A stretch of 64,000 nt of DNA from Parelaphostrongylus tenuis (taxonomy: Eukaryota > Nematoda > Chromadorea > Rhabditida > Metastrongylidae): positions 1-64,000 of the forward strand of contig JAHQIW010000094.1 of the NCBI GenBank assembly GCA_019055375.1. The letters are read 5' to 3'. The notes beneath the pieces were generated by a model that saw only the letters and a list, made by a program, of their open reading frames with translations, did not search any database and was not told the origin of the DNA. This document shows positions 34,736 through 46,420 of the stretch, piece after piece. Numbering within the stretch: position 1 is the first letter of the stretch; every line of letters begins with the position of its first letter. Made by a program: the position numbers and the translations under genes.

Positions 34736-37299
34736 AATCAAAAGGGCGCGAACCTTCTACTCAACCAAACAGATTACATGAGATGATCAAATAACGAAAA
34801 AAGATTCCCCTTAGGTCAAATTCTGGCGTATTTTCAGCACCGAGTAGATCAGTGGCGCTCGATCGACTGAGCTATAGATGAAAATAACTATCTGAACATT
34901 TCGAACTAGAAAACCGAAAGATTACAATAGTGTTTTCAAACAAAAATGTATCCAAAAAGGTCGCGAGAAACGCCCACAGGAATATCACCATAGCAGCTTC
35001 GTGCTTTGGCTCATTAGGGAGAGAAAAAAACTCTGAATTATCGAACAATACCGAGGCTAACCGCTTCCTGGACGGCGTGTATCCAAAAAGGTACACGACC
35101 TTCTAAAGGCCTTTTTCGCTTAAAAAAAACTTTTTTCTGAGACTTTTACTTAGCATTCAAGAGCTTAGATCTCGGCGATTTCAGTCACATGCTTGTTTTC
35201 TAGAAAGCCTTTCTTTTTGGATGGTAGTATCGAAAATAAAAAATTACTTCCACACTCGGTTTGCTCCGTTTGCTCGAGTCCGTGGATGGCTTTTCGTTAA
35301 ACTTTTGATGGTCCCTCAATTCCTCAGATTTCAGCGATTTTGAGGCTCAAAACGGTCTGTGAAAAAATTTTCTGCGAAAAGCAGTAAAAACACTGGAAAT
35401 CTTGAGTATTCACGTATTACAATGGGTGCTGCTTACCTGGGTTTATAGAACGATATTGCTTACCCGACCAAACCTGTCATAGATTTATGGCTGATAGCTG
35501 TGATAGAGACATTGAAGAATAAGTGGGAGCGAAACGGTATCTCGGTGGTGTAGTGGTAATACGCGCCCCCCGTATGGGTAAAGTGCGGGTTCAACTCCCG
35601 CCAATTGCGGAATTTTTGCTCAACACTCAATTCTGCTATTTTTGCGAGTGATATATTTACGAAGAGGTACGAGTTTTCACGATAAACAACACTTTGGAGA
35701 TAAGCAGAACTCTAGAGACAATTTTATCAATCAATTATGTTTATGTAGAGAGAAATCGATCCAGTATTGGAAATGATCGCCGTAACGACTCCCAGGAATA
35801 ATAAAACCGAAGCTATAATGAACGATGACGTCAGCTTGTGCGATGTCTGAACATGCACGCGCTATCTGCTTGTAATACATCAATAAATGGCCAACTGCGA
35901 TGACGTCATCATAAAAAAAATGGATGAATTTTCGCGCTTAGTGCATAGGATTTTCTTTTTCAGGAGTGCAAAGCTGATAACACTGAAGAAATGAACAGAT
36001 TGACGGGCCCAGCCATTTGTGGGAGTTCGCCTTTCTAGTACATGTAAATTGCTCAACTATTCATAGAATAGTCTCGAGAGCCTCCATTAGTGTAACGAAT
36101 GTTGAACCTGACTACATGGTGCCATTATTGCGCTGGTATTTCGAAAGTTCTAGAAAGAGGAGACATTACTGTATATTCCGATTCATTGATAGTTATGGAC
36201 CTCATCCGAGCTCTCTTCTGGCTTATTTGTACTAGTATGGAGCAGAAAAAAATGTGTTCATTCAAGCCTACATTATTCACTGATGAACCTACGTTGATCT
36301 CAAATATATTGACTGCAGCACTTCAAGTGTCTAGTGTCCAAGAATGTTATGATCTAATCGAGCAATGAAAAACCATCTTTCCGGTGTTGAGCAGGTTCAC
36401 TGCACTACACATATTTCTCAGGGTTAGTTGATGAGAAACATGTAAAACCCTTAGCCATCCCACTGGACAGTCCCAGGAGTTTCCTTCACATCATTAGCAA
36501 GTTGAAATCAAGGCTATGCACGCACTACTGAGCAGACATTCAAAGATTTTAGGAAGAGCGAACAAAATGTTTACCCCGATACGCTGATAACTATAGACCT
36601 CTTGTAAGCCCCTACCAGTTTGCTTGTATAAGTAGAGCAAAAATACCGTATATTCACTTACTCGATTAGTTTGAGGGGATTATTCTATTCACTGTTGACA
36701 GTTGACACTCGAATAAAACCGATTGTTTCTAATCAAATACTGCGCGCTGGCAAAATTGTCGTTTGTACTGTGAACAGATTATCCCCATTATGGGAGTCAT
36801 ACGCGGAACATTGAATCTCGGGCGAAAGTTTTCATATCAGTCAAAATTCGTGATAATATTCGTATATGAAGATAACCGAGCTCAGATCATTCTCATAATT
36901 ACTTCAAGATGTCCCATCAAAATTCTTCTGACTAGTGAAAGCAGCCCTGTCACTTAGACACAAGATTGTCTTTAGCTGAACAAACGACTCTATTCCTTCG
37001 TCGCTGCTTGCAACATCGAGTGTTCCAAATTTCATCAAACGTAAACGACTTCACGAATTATACGAACGACCAGAGGACAAACAACGAACATTGAGCATCG
37101 AAATAAGACTCCTATGAGGATCACTTCGATTTAAATAAGATTTAATGTATCGTCAATTGAAAAAATGTGAGTTGAAAGAATTTCATTGTGTTCAATATTC
37201 AGAGAATCGCCTTTGGAGAAGTATCAAGGGTGGGTCAGTTTTGATTTGCGAATCTATTAGATCAAGTGCTAAAGTAACCATACACAGAAAATTTTGAAA
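34736..37299. other. No recognised gene
   Basis: Contains the tRNA-like element at 35,541 and two short ORFs at 36,017-36,368 (+) without recognisable motifs. Confidence 0.35.
35541..35635 (+). repeat. tRNA-like SINE copy with shared tail
   Basis: 'ctcggtggtgtagtggtaa' (A box), 'gcgggttcaactcccgc' (perfect T-arm stem and B box) and the tail 'ttttgctcaacactcaattct', also present after the copy at 49,093. The acceptor stem is imperfect, so it is not called a tRNA gene. Confidence 0.6.
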
Positions 37300-37640
37300 A
37301 TCTTTTGAATAAAATGCATAGGCAAACTTTAACAAAACACAATAACACCGTTAACGAGAGCTCTAGGAGTCGACCTGACATCAATAGTGTGCCAGAAAAG
37401 TCAAGGGTCAGCGTGTTGGGAGGCATGACTGTCCCCGATAATGCGCGATCGCTCCTGGAAATGGGCCCAAGTTTCTCACCGGCGCAACCCATTTCTAAGG
37501 GAACCATGTGTAGTATCGCGTGCAATTTACAAGAACTTCAAGATCGCCTGCGCTATAAAGCCAGAATAGAAACATCTAGCGGGCATGAACAACCAAATTC
37601 AGGGGCTATAATAACTGTAGTAACTATAAAATAATAATAA
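37300..37640 (+). pseudogene. Penelope-like element N-terminal fragment
   Basis: A single frame encodes the PLE N-terminal signature region: GGMTVPDNARSLLEMGPSFS, then PAQPISKGT..LQELQDRLRYKARIE. It ends at a stop at 37,634 next to an (AAT)n tract, without the RT. PLE N-termini typically contain 'lgpsFs' followed by a helical LRYK-type segment. Confidence 0.55.
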
Positions 37641-37695
37641 CACCTAAATAACAATGAAAAATAATAATAATAATAATAACAACTAAACTCAATAA
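37615..37695. repeat. (AAT)n-rich microsatellite
   Basis: Irregular runs of 'ataataataa' immediately after the PLE fragment. Confidence 0.7.
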
Positions 37696-38065
37696 CTATC
37701 TTCGCAGAAAGCACGAATGGGGCACCTTCTGAACAACAGCATCATCTCGCTGCACTTTTATTGCTATGATTGACAAATGCCAGTCCTCCTCAGGAAAGAT
37801 CAATTGCAGTCGTAACCATGTTCTACTCGTTCTCAATTGACTAAACACTTGTCGCGCTAGAAAATGTTTCGTCATTTATAGTAGTAGTTATTCGTTAGCC
37901 TGACTCCCTGACATCGACGTTAGAACTCTGGGCGGCGGCTACGATCATGATCTTTCAGTTTTTTGAAGAAATATGACCTCTTATCGTCATTAATGAGAAC
38001 TTCATTGTCAATAAATGATAAAGTATGGTTGAGAAGACTTTAATGAAGCAATCTATCATTTGTAT

Positions 38066-40790
38066 CACCCGTTGTCCCGTTGATCATCGAGTGACTCGGG
38101 CGGGTACCAGCAACACTTCCATTTTTCCCTATCGCGTGCAACTGTAGCCCACTAAGTCTTCCCCGCTCTAGGGAATCGCTGAGCATCATGTCTTGCTTCT
38201 ATGCTTTTCGTGAAGAAATCGGACCAACGGGTCGATGGTCTTCCTGTGGAGCGCTTGATATCCCGAGGAGCCAATCGGTAACGGTTCTCGTTGATCGGTT
38301 GTCATTGAAGCTCATCACATGTCCGGCCCACCTTATAATCGATATCCTGGCGTGTAGAACGGCGTCTTTGATCTTTAGTCTTTAGCGTATCGGAACTTCG
38401 GGTCCTTTCTCTCATTTGCGAGACACGGGATACTCCTTGCATCGACCTTTCGACTGCACGTTCAATAACGACAAGTGGTCTTACATTCTGCTTGCGTAGC
38501 GACAAGGTTTATGCTGAATAAGTTAGGGCAAGGATAATCGTCGAGTCGAAAATGTGGACACTGAGTCGAATGTTCTTTGTCCTCTTCACTATATCTTCGA
38601 TGCTCTTGAACGTTCCCCCAAGCCGCTTGTTTCCTCCTGCTCAACTCTGGCTACGTCATTCATCATGTTGATTTCACGACCTAGGTAGACGTAACTGGAG
38701 CATTCGGAGACTGTCATTCCGATGAGCGTGAATGGGGCATTCAAAACCCATCCGTTCCTCATGAACATCGTTTTCTTTAGATTTAGTTGAAGACCAAACT
38801 TTCCACAGGCGTTATCGAAATCGGTCAACATTCGTTCCGCTTGGCTGATGCTTGGTATTTTGAGGACGATGCCATCCGCAAAGGAAGACAGCTTAATTGT
38901 CGACCGTCAATTTTCACTCCCATATCGTCCCATTCCAATGTTCGCATAACATTTTGTAGGGTGGCAGTGAATAGTTTTGGCGAAATTGAATCGCCTTGTC
39001 GAACCCCTCTTCTTACGTCAACGGTGATATTGTTGTAGAATGGAGATATTTTGGTCGTGAAATCTTTATAAAGCTCACGAAGGATCATTATGTACTGTCT
39101 AGGGACGCTAGCGTTATCCGGAACCTCTACAACCGCTTCTGTTTTCACGGAATCAAAGGCTTTCTTCAGATCGATCAAAGTGAGACAGAGTGGTTGTTTG
39201 TACTCTCGTGAAACTTCAATGAGTCTTGTAATCGTGTGGATGTGGTCTATGCTACTAAGTCCTCTTCGAAACCGTGCTTGTTCGCATGGCTGTCCTTCGT
39301 CCAATGTTCTGTCAATCCTGTTTAGGCTGACTCGAGTGAAGAGTTCGTAGACAACAAACAGCAATCAGATTGCTTATGTCGTGAAGGTCTCCGTCTGTGA
39401 ACAACAGTACGGTCTTGCTAGTTATCCATTGAGGAAGAACCTTGCATTCTGACAGGTAGCGGGTAAAGAGCCGAGCCAGGGTGTTGATGAGAACTGGCGG
39501 CATGTTTTTCAGGTGTTCTGGTCTGATCCTGTCTGGACTGTGTGTTGCTTTGTCCTTCACCTACTATATAGCATGTTGGATTTCGGAAGACAGGGCCGGT
39601 GGGACGACATATTCATCCTCTGTGAATTTATATGACGGTAGGAGACATAGCCAGCGAAGAGTTCCGAGTATACTGGTGGATGATTTTCTCCATTACCCTT
39701 CTGGAAGCTGTAAGTGCCCCGTGAGGGCATCGGAGTACAATCATCTTGGTCCTATAATTGGCGAAGCCTCACTAGGCATTGCGTATGCTCTTCCCAGCTT
39801 CTGCATCTTCTGCCACAACTGCTGCTCGTCTCTCTTTGAGGGCTTCCCTTATCGCCTCTCTGCAGCGTTTCTCAAGAACAGATGTAAGGTTTCGGATGCC
39901 TGAAGCACGTTCGATTCCCCGTTAGCCTATTAGATCGAGTGTCTACGGAGACAAGATTTCTTCGTGACTTTAGGACTCTGGGCTTTTTTAGGACTAACGT
40001 GAGGATATTTAACGAGCCTATTGATTTTTCGTCGATGTTGTCGGCAGCGGTGTCCTTCCAAAAGTCGACTAATGATTTGAAATACATCCCAGTTTTCGGT
40101 AATTCTGGGTCTTCGTTGTATGCATTTAGCAATTTTCACTCCACTGCGCGAAAAACGGAACCTTGCGCGAACGAGGCGATGGTTTGATCCCGTGTAGTAC
40201 TTAGGAACAACAGCGATATTAGTCAGGATATGGTACTCTCCATTGGGAGATTCCCACGCCCATCGCTGAGAGTGAGGCTTTTGGAGTTGTGAGCTACCAT
40301 GGATGGTTTGGCTCCTCATGATAAACTCAGATGGCCTCTCACCCATGATAATTCCATTCTAGTCTGTGGGTCCCAATGTAACGTTCTTCAGATATACTTC
40401 TGTGTTCATTTTTCGTTTTAAAATCTCCAACAATGACCTTGAAGAATATGATCTTCTTGGACGAATTTTTCGAGGTCCATATAGAAAGCTTCTACATTGT
40501 CTTCGCCATAGCTTGAAGTTGGTGCGTATGCAACGAAGATGGTCAAAACCGGCACTGATCCACATCGTTTCAGCCGCAGTCGTCCAATACGGATTGTTAG
40601 TTGTTCAAAGGAATCGATGTTCACGGTCAAATTCGATCTGACGAGGACGTCAACACCGCTGCCACCTCTGCTATCGCATGTTCCAAAGAGCAGTTCTTCT
40701 CCGGTGTCATGAACATTGTGAGAAGGATGTAGTCTATACTGGGGAAACTGACTGTGTTCTCCCCTACCGAATTTCAAAGCAAAAGCCATA
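38066..40790 (-). mobile_element. RTE-clade LINE, nearly full length but broken
   Basis: Read from 40,790 down. The endonuclease domain (RLHPSHNVHDTGEELLFGTC, VDVLVRSNL, FVAYAPTSSYGEDNVEAFY) is followed by the GSNHRLVRARFRFSR region, the linker, and the RT: SPDRIRPEHLK, LPQWITSKTVLLF, LIDLKKAFDSV, VRRGVRQGDSISPKLF, FADGIVLKIPSISQAERML and SSYVYLGREINM, then the C-terminal RMRERTRSSD-like segment. At least four frame changes split it. The RT box is FADG instead of FADD, and the endonuclease appears shortened before the conserved GS(D)HRL motif. The 3' end near 38,066 ('gttgtcccgttgatc') matches the other copy at 63,575. Non-functional. Confidence 0.85.
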
Positions 40791-40799
40791 TATTCACGA

Positions 40800-41519
40800 A
40801 AAGGTGATATTTCGAAGTGTTACTGAACTTTTTCCTTATCTCACACATATACATTCATGTACAATCATATTTTTCATTCAATCCATCAGCATCAGTTCAC
40901 CCCTTATACACTACCGCAAATGAATAACTAGTCGGATAATCACACACTATAAATCCATTACTTGAGATATTTTCCAATTTTATACAATACCTAAATTACT
41001 ATAGTGGGTGGAAATTTTTTATTTACCCACCTATTCCATGCTTAAGAACAAGTGGCGAATCATGACATTGAAGATGGGCACTAATTCACACATTTCATGT
41101 ATTTTTCGTATTAGTTGAACTCTCTTAAGACATTTTTTTGCTCTCCGTCCATTTCACACCTCTTCCTATACCTCTGATGTGAATACCTGCATGTGATTGT
41201 GAACACTCAGCAGTAAAGCAGAGATTTTCATGTCTGCCCAAGAGCTTTTGATGGTTGCCCTCCTCCATTTGCCACCAGTGAGAGTAATCTCTCCACTGCT
41301 TAACATATTTCGATCCTTCCTTTCAGCACGCTCGAACAATATTTTAGAACACTCACTCTTAGCTATTGGTACAAGCATTCTTTTCACAATTATGACTTGT
41401 TGAAATTATTATAGTTCACGAATGAGACGAAAAGTTCAATACCTTTGCTTTACGGAACAACTCTGGGCAAATAAAGAATTGTGCTGAGATAGATATCTTG
41501 AGTAAAAGAGTGCTTCTAT
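40800..41519. other. No supported gene; possible transposase scrap
   Basis: The minus-strand ORF 41,387-41,166 contains GEITLTGGKWRR..IKSSWAD, which faintly resembles the catalytic-Asp segment of mariner transposases (normally 'TGDEKW'). I regard this as weak. Confidence 0.25.
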
Positions 41520-42320
41520 GATTGCTTCTGTTTCAACCGCATCAAAGTCCTTTTTGGAAGCAATGAAAGTGTGACAGAGCGGTCTCTTTTACTCGCGTAA
41601 AACTTCAGTGAATCCGTACCATGTCGGTGCTATCTGTGGCACTAAATCTTTTTCCAAACCCTGCTTCTTCGCACGAATATCCTGCCCAGTGTCCTGCTAA
41701 TCCTATTTAGGATGACTCAAGTGAAGACTTTGTAGAAAACGGACAGTAAGCAGATTGGGCTATAGTCGTCAATGTCGTAAAAGCCTTTCATTCCGAAGAA
41801 TGACACGAGATTGCTATTTATCCATTTTGTAACCACCCATGTAATCGGACAGGTAACAAAAGAAAATTAATGATAGATTCTATAATCAATGGAGCAACAG
41901 TTAACACATGCAACTAGCCCTACAGGGGCTACTGTAAGATCATCTTGAGCAGCAGTCATGCTCTGTCGGCTTTTTCAGCGCCGCAGTGAGTGAGCTTCAT
42001 AGTGGGTAGAAGAAATAGTTTGGCAGGATTATTCATTGACGGCATCTTCCCATGAGCCAACTAACCATTTGAGTACATCACAGTTTACGGTACGTCTGCG
42101 ATGTTGGTTATATTTGGCGGCTTTCTCTCTTTTCGCGAAAAATGGAATGTTGAGTGAAGAAGGCGACGGTTTGCACTAATGTAGAATTTTAGACCAACAG
42201 TTTGGGCAGATATTGGTGGGGCTAAATCTTCGATTAACTAAGATGTAGTCTATCTCGCCACAGAAAGATTAACTAAGATGTAGTCTATTTCGCAAGAGTA
42301 CTTTTCATTGGGAGACTCCA
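41520..42320 (-). mobile_element. Decayed RTE LINE fragment
   Basis: 41,520-41,860 aligns by eye with the RT region of the neighbouring element (39,120-39,440) and 42,030-42,320 with its endonuclease/linker region (40,030-40,290), same orientation. No reading frame survives. Confidence 0.6.
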
Positions 42321-42324
42321 GCGT

Positions 42325-42650
42325 GGGCGACAGAGAAACGAATGAAACTATTCTGAGCTCGCACTACCAGTGAAAACAGGCAATGCAAGTATCCAAGTTG
42401 TTTTTGCGCATTTTAACCAACAGTGGGTAATATGTGAAGGCAAGCTCACAACGGTATTCAATCCAAAAAGTTTTAGTTGCGGAAATGTTTCAGCTTCACA
42501 AGCTAATCTTTGTCAATAGGGTGTCACCTTGATGCTGCCAAAAGTTCTCTTAGCATCGAAATAAAAAATACTAATGCCTTGTTATCTCCACTGCAATTTA
42601 TTTTATGCCTGTACTCCATAATTTCTTCATCGTGATATAAAGTTTGACAT
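42325..42650 (+). repeat. Left copy of a ~320-bp long inverted repeat flanking a PLE remnant
   Basis: From 'gagaaacgaatgaaactattctg' to the 'aacaaggcatta' complement, this segment is the inverted counterpart of 44,450-44,765. It contains a hammerhead-like string 'ttgacaaagatt..gaagctgaaac' on the minus strand. Confidence 0.65.
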
Positions 42651-42708
42651 TCAAGTGAATAAACACCATCGGAAAGAGGTCATGTGAACTCGTAAGGTAA
42701 CTCACTCA

Positions 42709-43350
42709 TCAGGGCAGGTGTCTTATATATTGATTTCTATCACAAGTGGTTACAAGGCATTTTTCCCAGCGATTTGTAGTTGGATTGGTGTTATTAATCC
42801 AAAATGCTTCTAGAATTTTCCACGCCAATGTTTTATGTTCCTGCGAAAGAATGGTGACTTCTACGTCAACATTCACTCCATTATGCGTCTGTGTCTTATG
42901 CATATGTAACGGAGTGTTTAATTTAAAGTTACGCTTCTTAGCTACGTGTTCTTCTAACGAACCCAGAGTGGCTACCCGTTTCATAAATGCATTTTTCGCA
43001 GTATGCTTCGCAGCAGATTAGGTAAACTGTGTCTATGCTCATGCAAGCACTATCTATACCGTTAGAGCATGTCTGGTATGTTTTAGTTGTACAGAGACGG
43101 ACGTATAAGCGATTGCGAACTAATTGGCTTTTGAGAGTATTCGGCGGTATTTTAATAGTCGTTACCGACTTTTTCAAACCTGTTCTTTTCAAGCAACGTT
43201 TTATAGTCATACTTGTCACATTTTAAGAGAAAATGAGGATGAACGAAACTTTATTTTTGCTAAAATTTTCGTTAAGAGGTGTGCTGTTTTCTCTGAACCT
43301 AAATCGAAGAACTATAAGTTCGTAACCGTCAAAAATGGCTAATTCCGAGG
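42709..43350 (-). pseudogene. Penelope-like element C-terminus with GIY-YIG endonuclease remnant
   Basis: Minus strand: KRTGLKKSVTTIKIPPN, SQLVRNRLYVRLC, CSNGIDSACMSIDTVYLICC and CEKCIYETGS form the PLE connector and GIY-YIG start. After a frame change come LEEHVAKKRNFKLNTPLHMH and KTLAWKILEAFWINNTNP. In PLEs this nuclease nicks target DNA. Here the frame is broken and the RT is missing upstream. Confidence 0.75.
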
Positions 43351-44449
43351 CAGTTTTGCGGATTCTACTTTATGGAATTTTCCAGTATACACACTGGCGG
43401 CCGTTTGAAACACCTTTTTAACTAACGCCTTTTTCGTATTTGAAGGATGAGGGAAGAGGTAGTGAACAGAATGACCTTATTACTTGGCTTTCGGTACCAT
43501 TTCGTAATGTGGCCGCTGAAAAGCTGTAAAAGTAAAGAATCCATATAGCTGCAGATCAATTTATCCTACTCTACTTGGTAAGGTTCCTGCAGTGTAGTAG
43601 TCAGAGGTGCTCTGCAATATACATGTGTTCTTTGACCACACCACATATTCCAGAACCATCAGACTCGAAACCCTTTGCAATCAGAAATTTCGTCCTACTC
43701 TTGTTCGAAGGGATAGCAACTTGGTTTGGCTTGATTTATGATTTAACTATGTAGTTCACATATATATTGTTTCACCTTTAATAATACCCGATGCAGACCA
43801 AGTGACCTGCAGATATATCAAGTCAGTGATGCTACCTCTCATCAGCCACGGATTTGTCATCGACAACTTCACCCCTCATCTTTTTTTACTCTAACTTATG
43901 AATGCTGCGCTCAAAATGAGCACTGTTAGCTGTTGCTTGTTACTAGACTTGCAGATAACATGGTGTAAACGTCGAGCGCAACTGCGTTTCTCGCCCACTG
44001 TGTCTTATCAGGCTACTGTTACTCAAAGCGTCGAAAGCAATCAGAAGCGGTTTTATGCTTTCTATTTGCATATCAGTCGATTGCTGAGAAAAAACTGATT
44101 GATGGCTAAGAAATCAATTGAATATGCAAGATAATTTTGATTTATTCCGTTCACATTACTTTTGCTGCAGTCTGATATATACTTCTCACATGTTCACCTT
44201 CGCTGGTGAGATTTGGACGATCTGAATTATCTGAAGGAACTCACTTTAACATTGAGATTTATAAAAGCACTAGAAGTCTGAAGATCATTGTGCTCAGTTT
44301 AAGACAGCAAAGTTACATTTGCTTACCTTAGATGGGCTTGTGCGACACGAACTGAGAGAGAGATAAGAGAAACGGAAGTGTAACAGTGCAACGATGAACC
44401 TGCAAAATAGCTACTTCTGAATGGCACTTGAATGTCGAACATTATATCA
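43351..44449. other. No recognised gene
   Basis: Interior of the inverted-repeat-bounded segment. A tRNA-like fragment 'gtagtcagaggtgctctgc' is near 43,600; an unknown short ORF is at 43,898-44,098 (+). Confidence 0.3.
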
Positions 44450-44765
44450 CGATTTACCGCATAAGGAAATTACGGAGTACAGGCATAAAATAAATTGCAG
44501 TGGAGATAACAAGGCGTTAGTATTTTTTATTTCGATGCTAAGGGAACTTTTAGAAACGTCAATGTGGCACCCATTGACGAAGATGCACTTGTGAAGCTGA
44601 AACATTTCCGCAACTAAAATTTTTTTGGATTGAGTACTGTTGTGAGCTCACTCTTCATATTATGCACTGTTGGTTAAAATGCGCACTAGCAACTTGGGTA
44701 CTTAGACTACCTGTTTTTACTGGTAGTGCGAGCACAGAATAGTTTCATTTGTTTCTCTCTCGCGC
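44450..44765 (-). repeat. Right copy of the ~320-bp inverted repeat
   Basis: Inverted counterpart of 42,325-42,650; for example 'ataaattgcagtggagataacaag' matches the complement of 42,580-42,600. The plus strand carries TTGACGA (44,574-44,580), a long imperfect stem-loop and GAAAC, a hammerhead-like arrangement. Confidence 0.65.
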
Positions 44766-44769
44766 AACT

Positions 44770-46420
44770 GTTGTCCATCGGTCTGCCTCGAACACGGTGA
44801 CGTGTACGAAGCATTTCCATGATTCCAAACTGTTTACCATCAGAGGATGCAGATCGTTGGCATTAGCCACAAAAAGGTAAGCCCACGTTTTGGGTGGTCT
44901 TCTAAGAAGGCGCTTGCATTTTCTTGGAGCCCACTCCACTGTTTTTTTTTTCGTCCATCTGTCATCTGTTCTTATCATTATATGACTGGCCCATATGTGT
45001 TTCGCTATTGGTACGCATAATTCTGCATCATGAAGGTAAGATAGTTTTCGAACATCAGAGCCACACAAACCCGTTAGAAGCTGTGAGTGCCAACTGACTT
45101 TTGGAAGACTTCTCTCGAGCGTTTTGTGAGTGGTGCACAGACTTCTTGATGTGGTTGTAGTGTCAGCCCTGCTACATAGCATAGCGCTGAGACGACTGTT
45201 GAGGCGAAGAGGTGTGCACGGAGTCTGGGGTCTGCCATGTGGTTGGTGGCGTCTTTCATAGGCCTGAATGTGGACCACAATGCTCTCCTTCTTCTGCCTA
45301 ATTCCTCTTTCATGTTGCTTCTTATATTTAGTGAACGTCCAAGGTACAAGTACGAGGTAATCTTTGTAATCCAAGAACCATTCAGTTCAAGTTGTTAAGC
45401 TTCTCATTACGGAATCTCTATAACTGGGCATTCGTCCTATTTATGCGTGGCTTAGTCTTCTATCCGCTTAGTTAAAATCATTGAGCATCGTCTGTGTTTC
45501 GCTGGCACTTTTCGAAAAGATGGCGATGTCGTCTACAAGTACGAAGATTTGGTAGAATTTTTCTATCAATACGTATACCTTTCTTTTCCTAGCAAAGTGA
45601 CTTCATTATCCATTGCAGTGCCAAAGCAGCATTGATCAGCTTTGCCGATATAGTATCCTAGTTATCTATGTAGCCTAGTTGAACACTTTTTCTATTAATG
45701 TGGCGTGGTGTCAATGGGAAAGCCCTCATTTTGGGCTGCAGTTTCGATAGTTGTCTGCAAATGTTGTATACAGGACGGATATACACTCTGGTCGACGAGC
45801 GCTGATAGGATCGCATTCGTTTCGATACTGTCAAACGCTTCCTCTCAGTCTATAAAGGTTATAATTATGGGCATATGGTATTCCAGGCAGACTTCAGTGA
45901 CCTCTGACACGGTTTGAATGTGGTCTATGCAAGAATCCCTTACGAAATTATGTTTGCACAACTGATCGCGCCTCATCCAAGATCTTCAGTAGGGGCAAAA
46001 AGATGATCTTCGTGAAGAGCTTGTAGAATCACACTTCAACAAGCATATTGGGTGGTAGTTACGAAGAACCCTAGTGTCACTCTTATAAGCAGGGCGGATG
46101 TTGGCGGTGTCCTCCATTGGTCTGGGATTTTTTCCTTCTGATGATCTGATGTCATATGATTTGCAAGATGTGCATGCATGTCGTGGTCACCAGTTCTAAA
46201 AAAGTCGTATCAAGTAATGGGGCTGAGCCTCTCTTCATGCTTTCAATCGCAACTTGAACTTTAGGGGATAGAATTCTGAGTTTCTTACCAGGTGGTGATT
46301 TGAGGATTCGAGGCGGGGTTGTGGAATAGAAAAGATTGATATAGAACTTTTCCGAGTTCATTTCGTATCCAGTCCCATTTGCCGTGCTCGTGGAAAAGTC
46401 AATTTTTGGTGAATTCAATA
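44770..46420 (-). mobile_element. RTE LINE 3' part, broken (second subfamily)
   Basis: Minus strand pieces: LSPKVQVAIESMKRGSAPLL (46,418-46,152), an RT palm region with WEEAFDSIETNA on the strand opposite 45,705-45,917, MYLGRSLNIRSNMKEELGRR (45,349) and the C-terminal WASHIMIRTDDRWTKKKTVEW (45,374-44,745). Several frame changes. Divergent from the element at 38,066-40,790. Confidence 0.72.

Noticed and set aside
37262..37525. Minus-strand hydrophobic 87-codon ORF
   Set aside because: It is the complement of the PLE N-terminal frame, which has recognisable family motifs.
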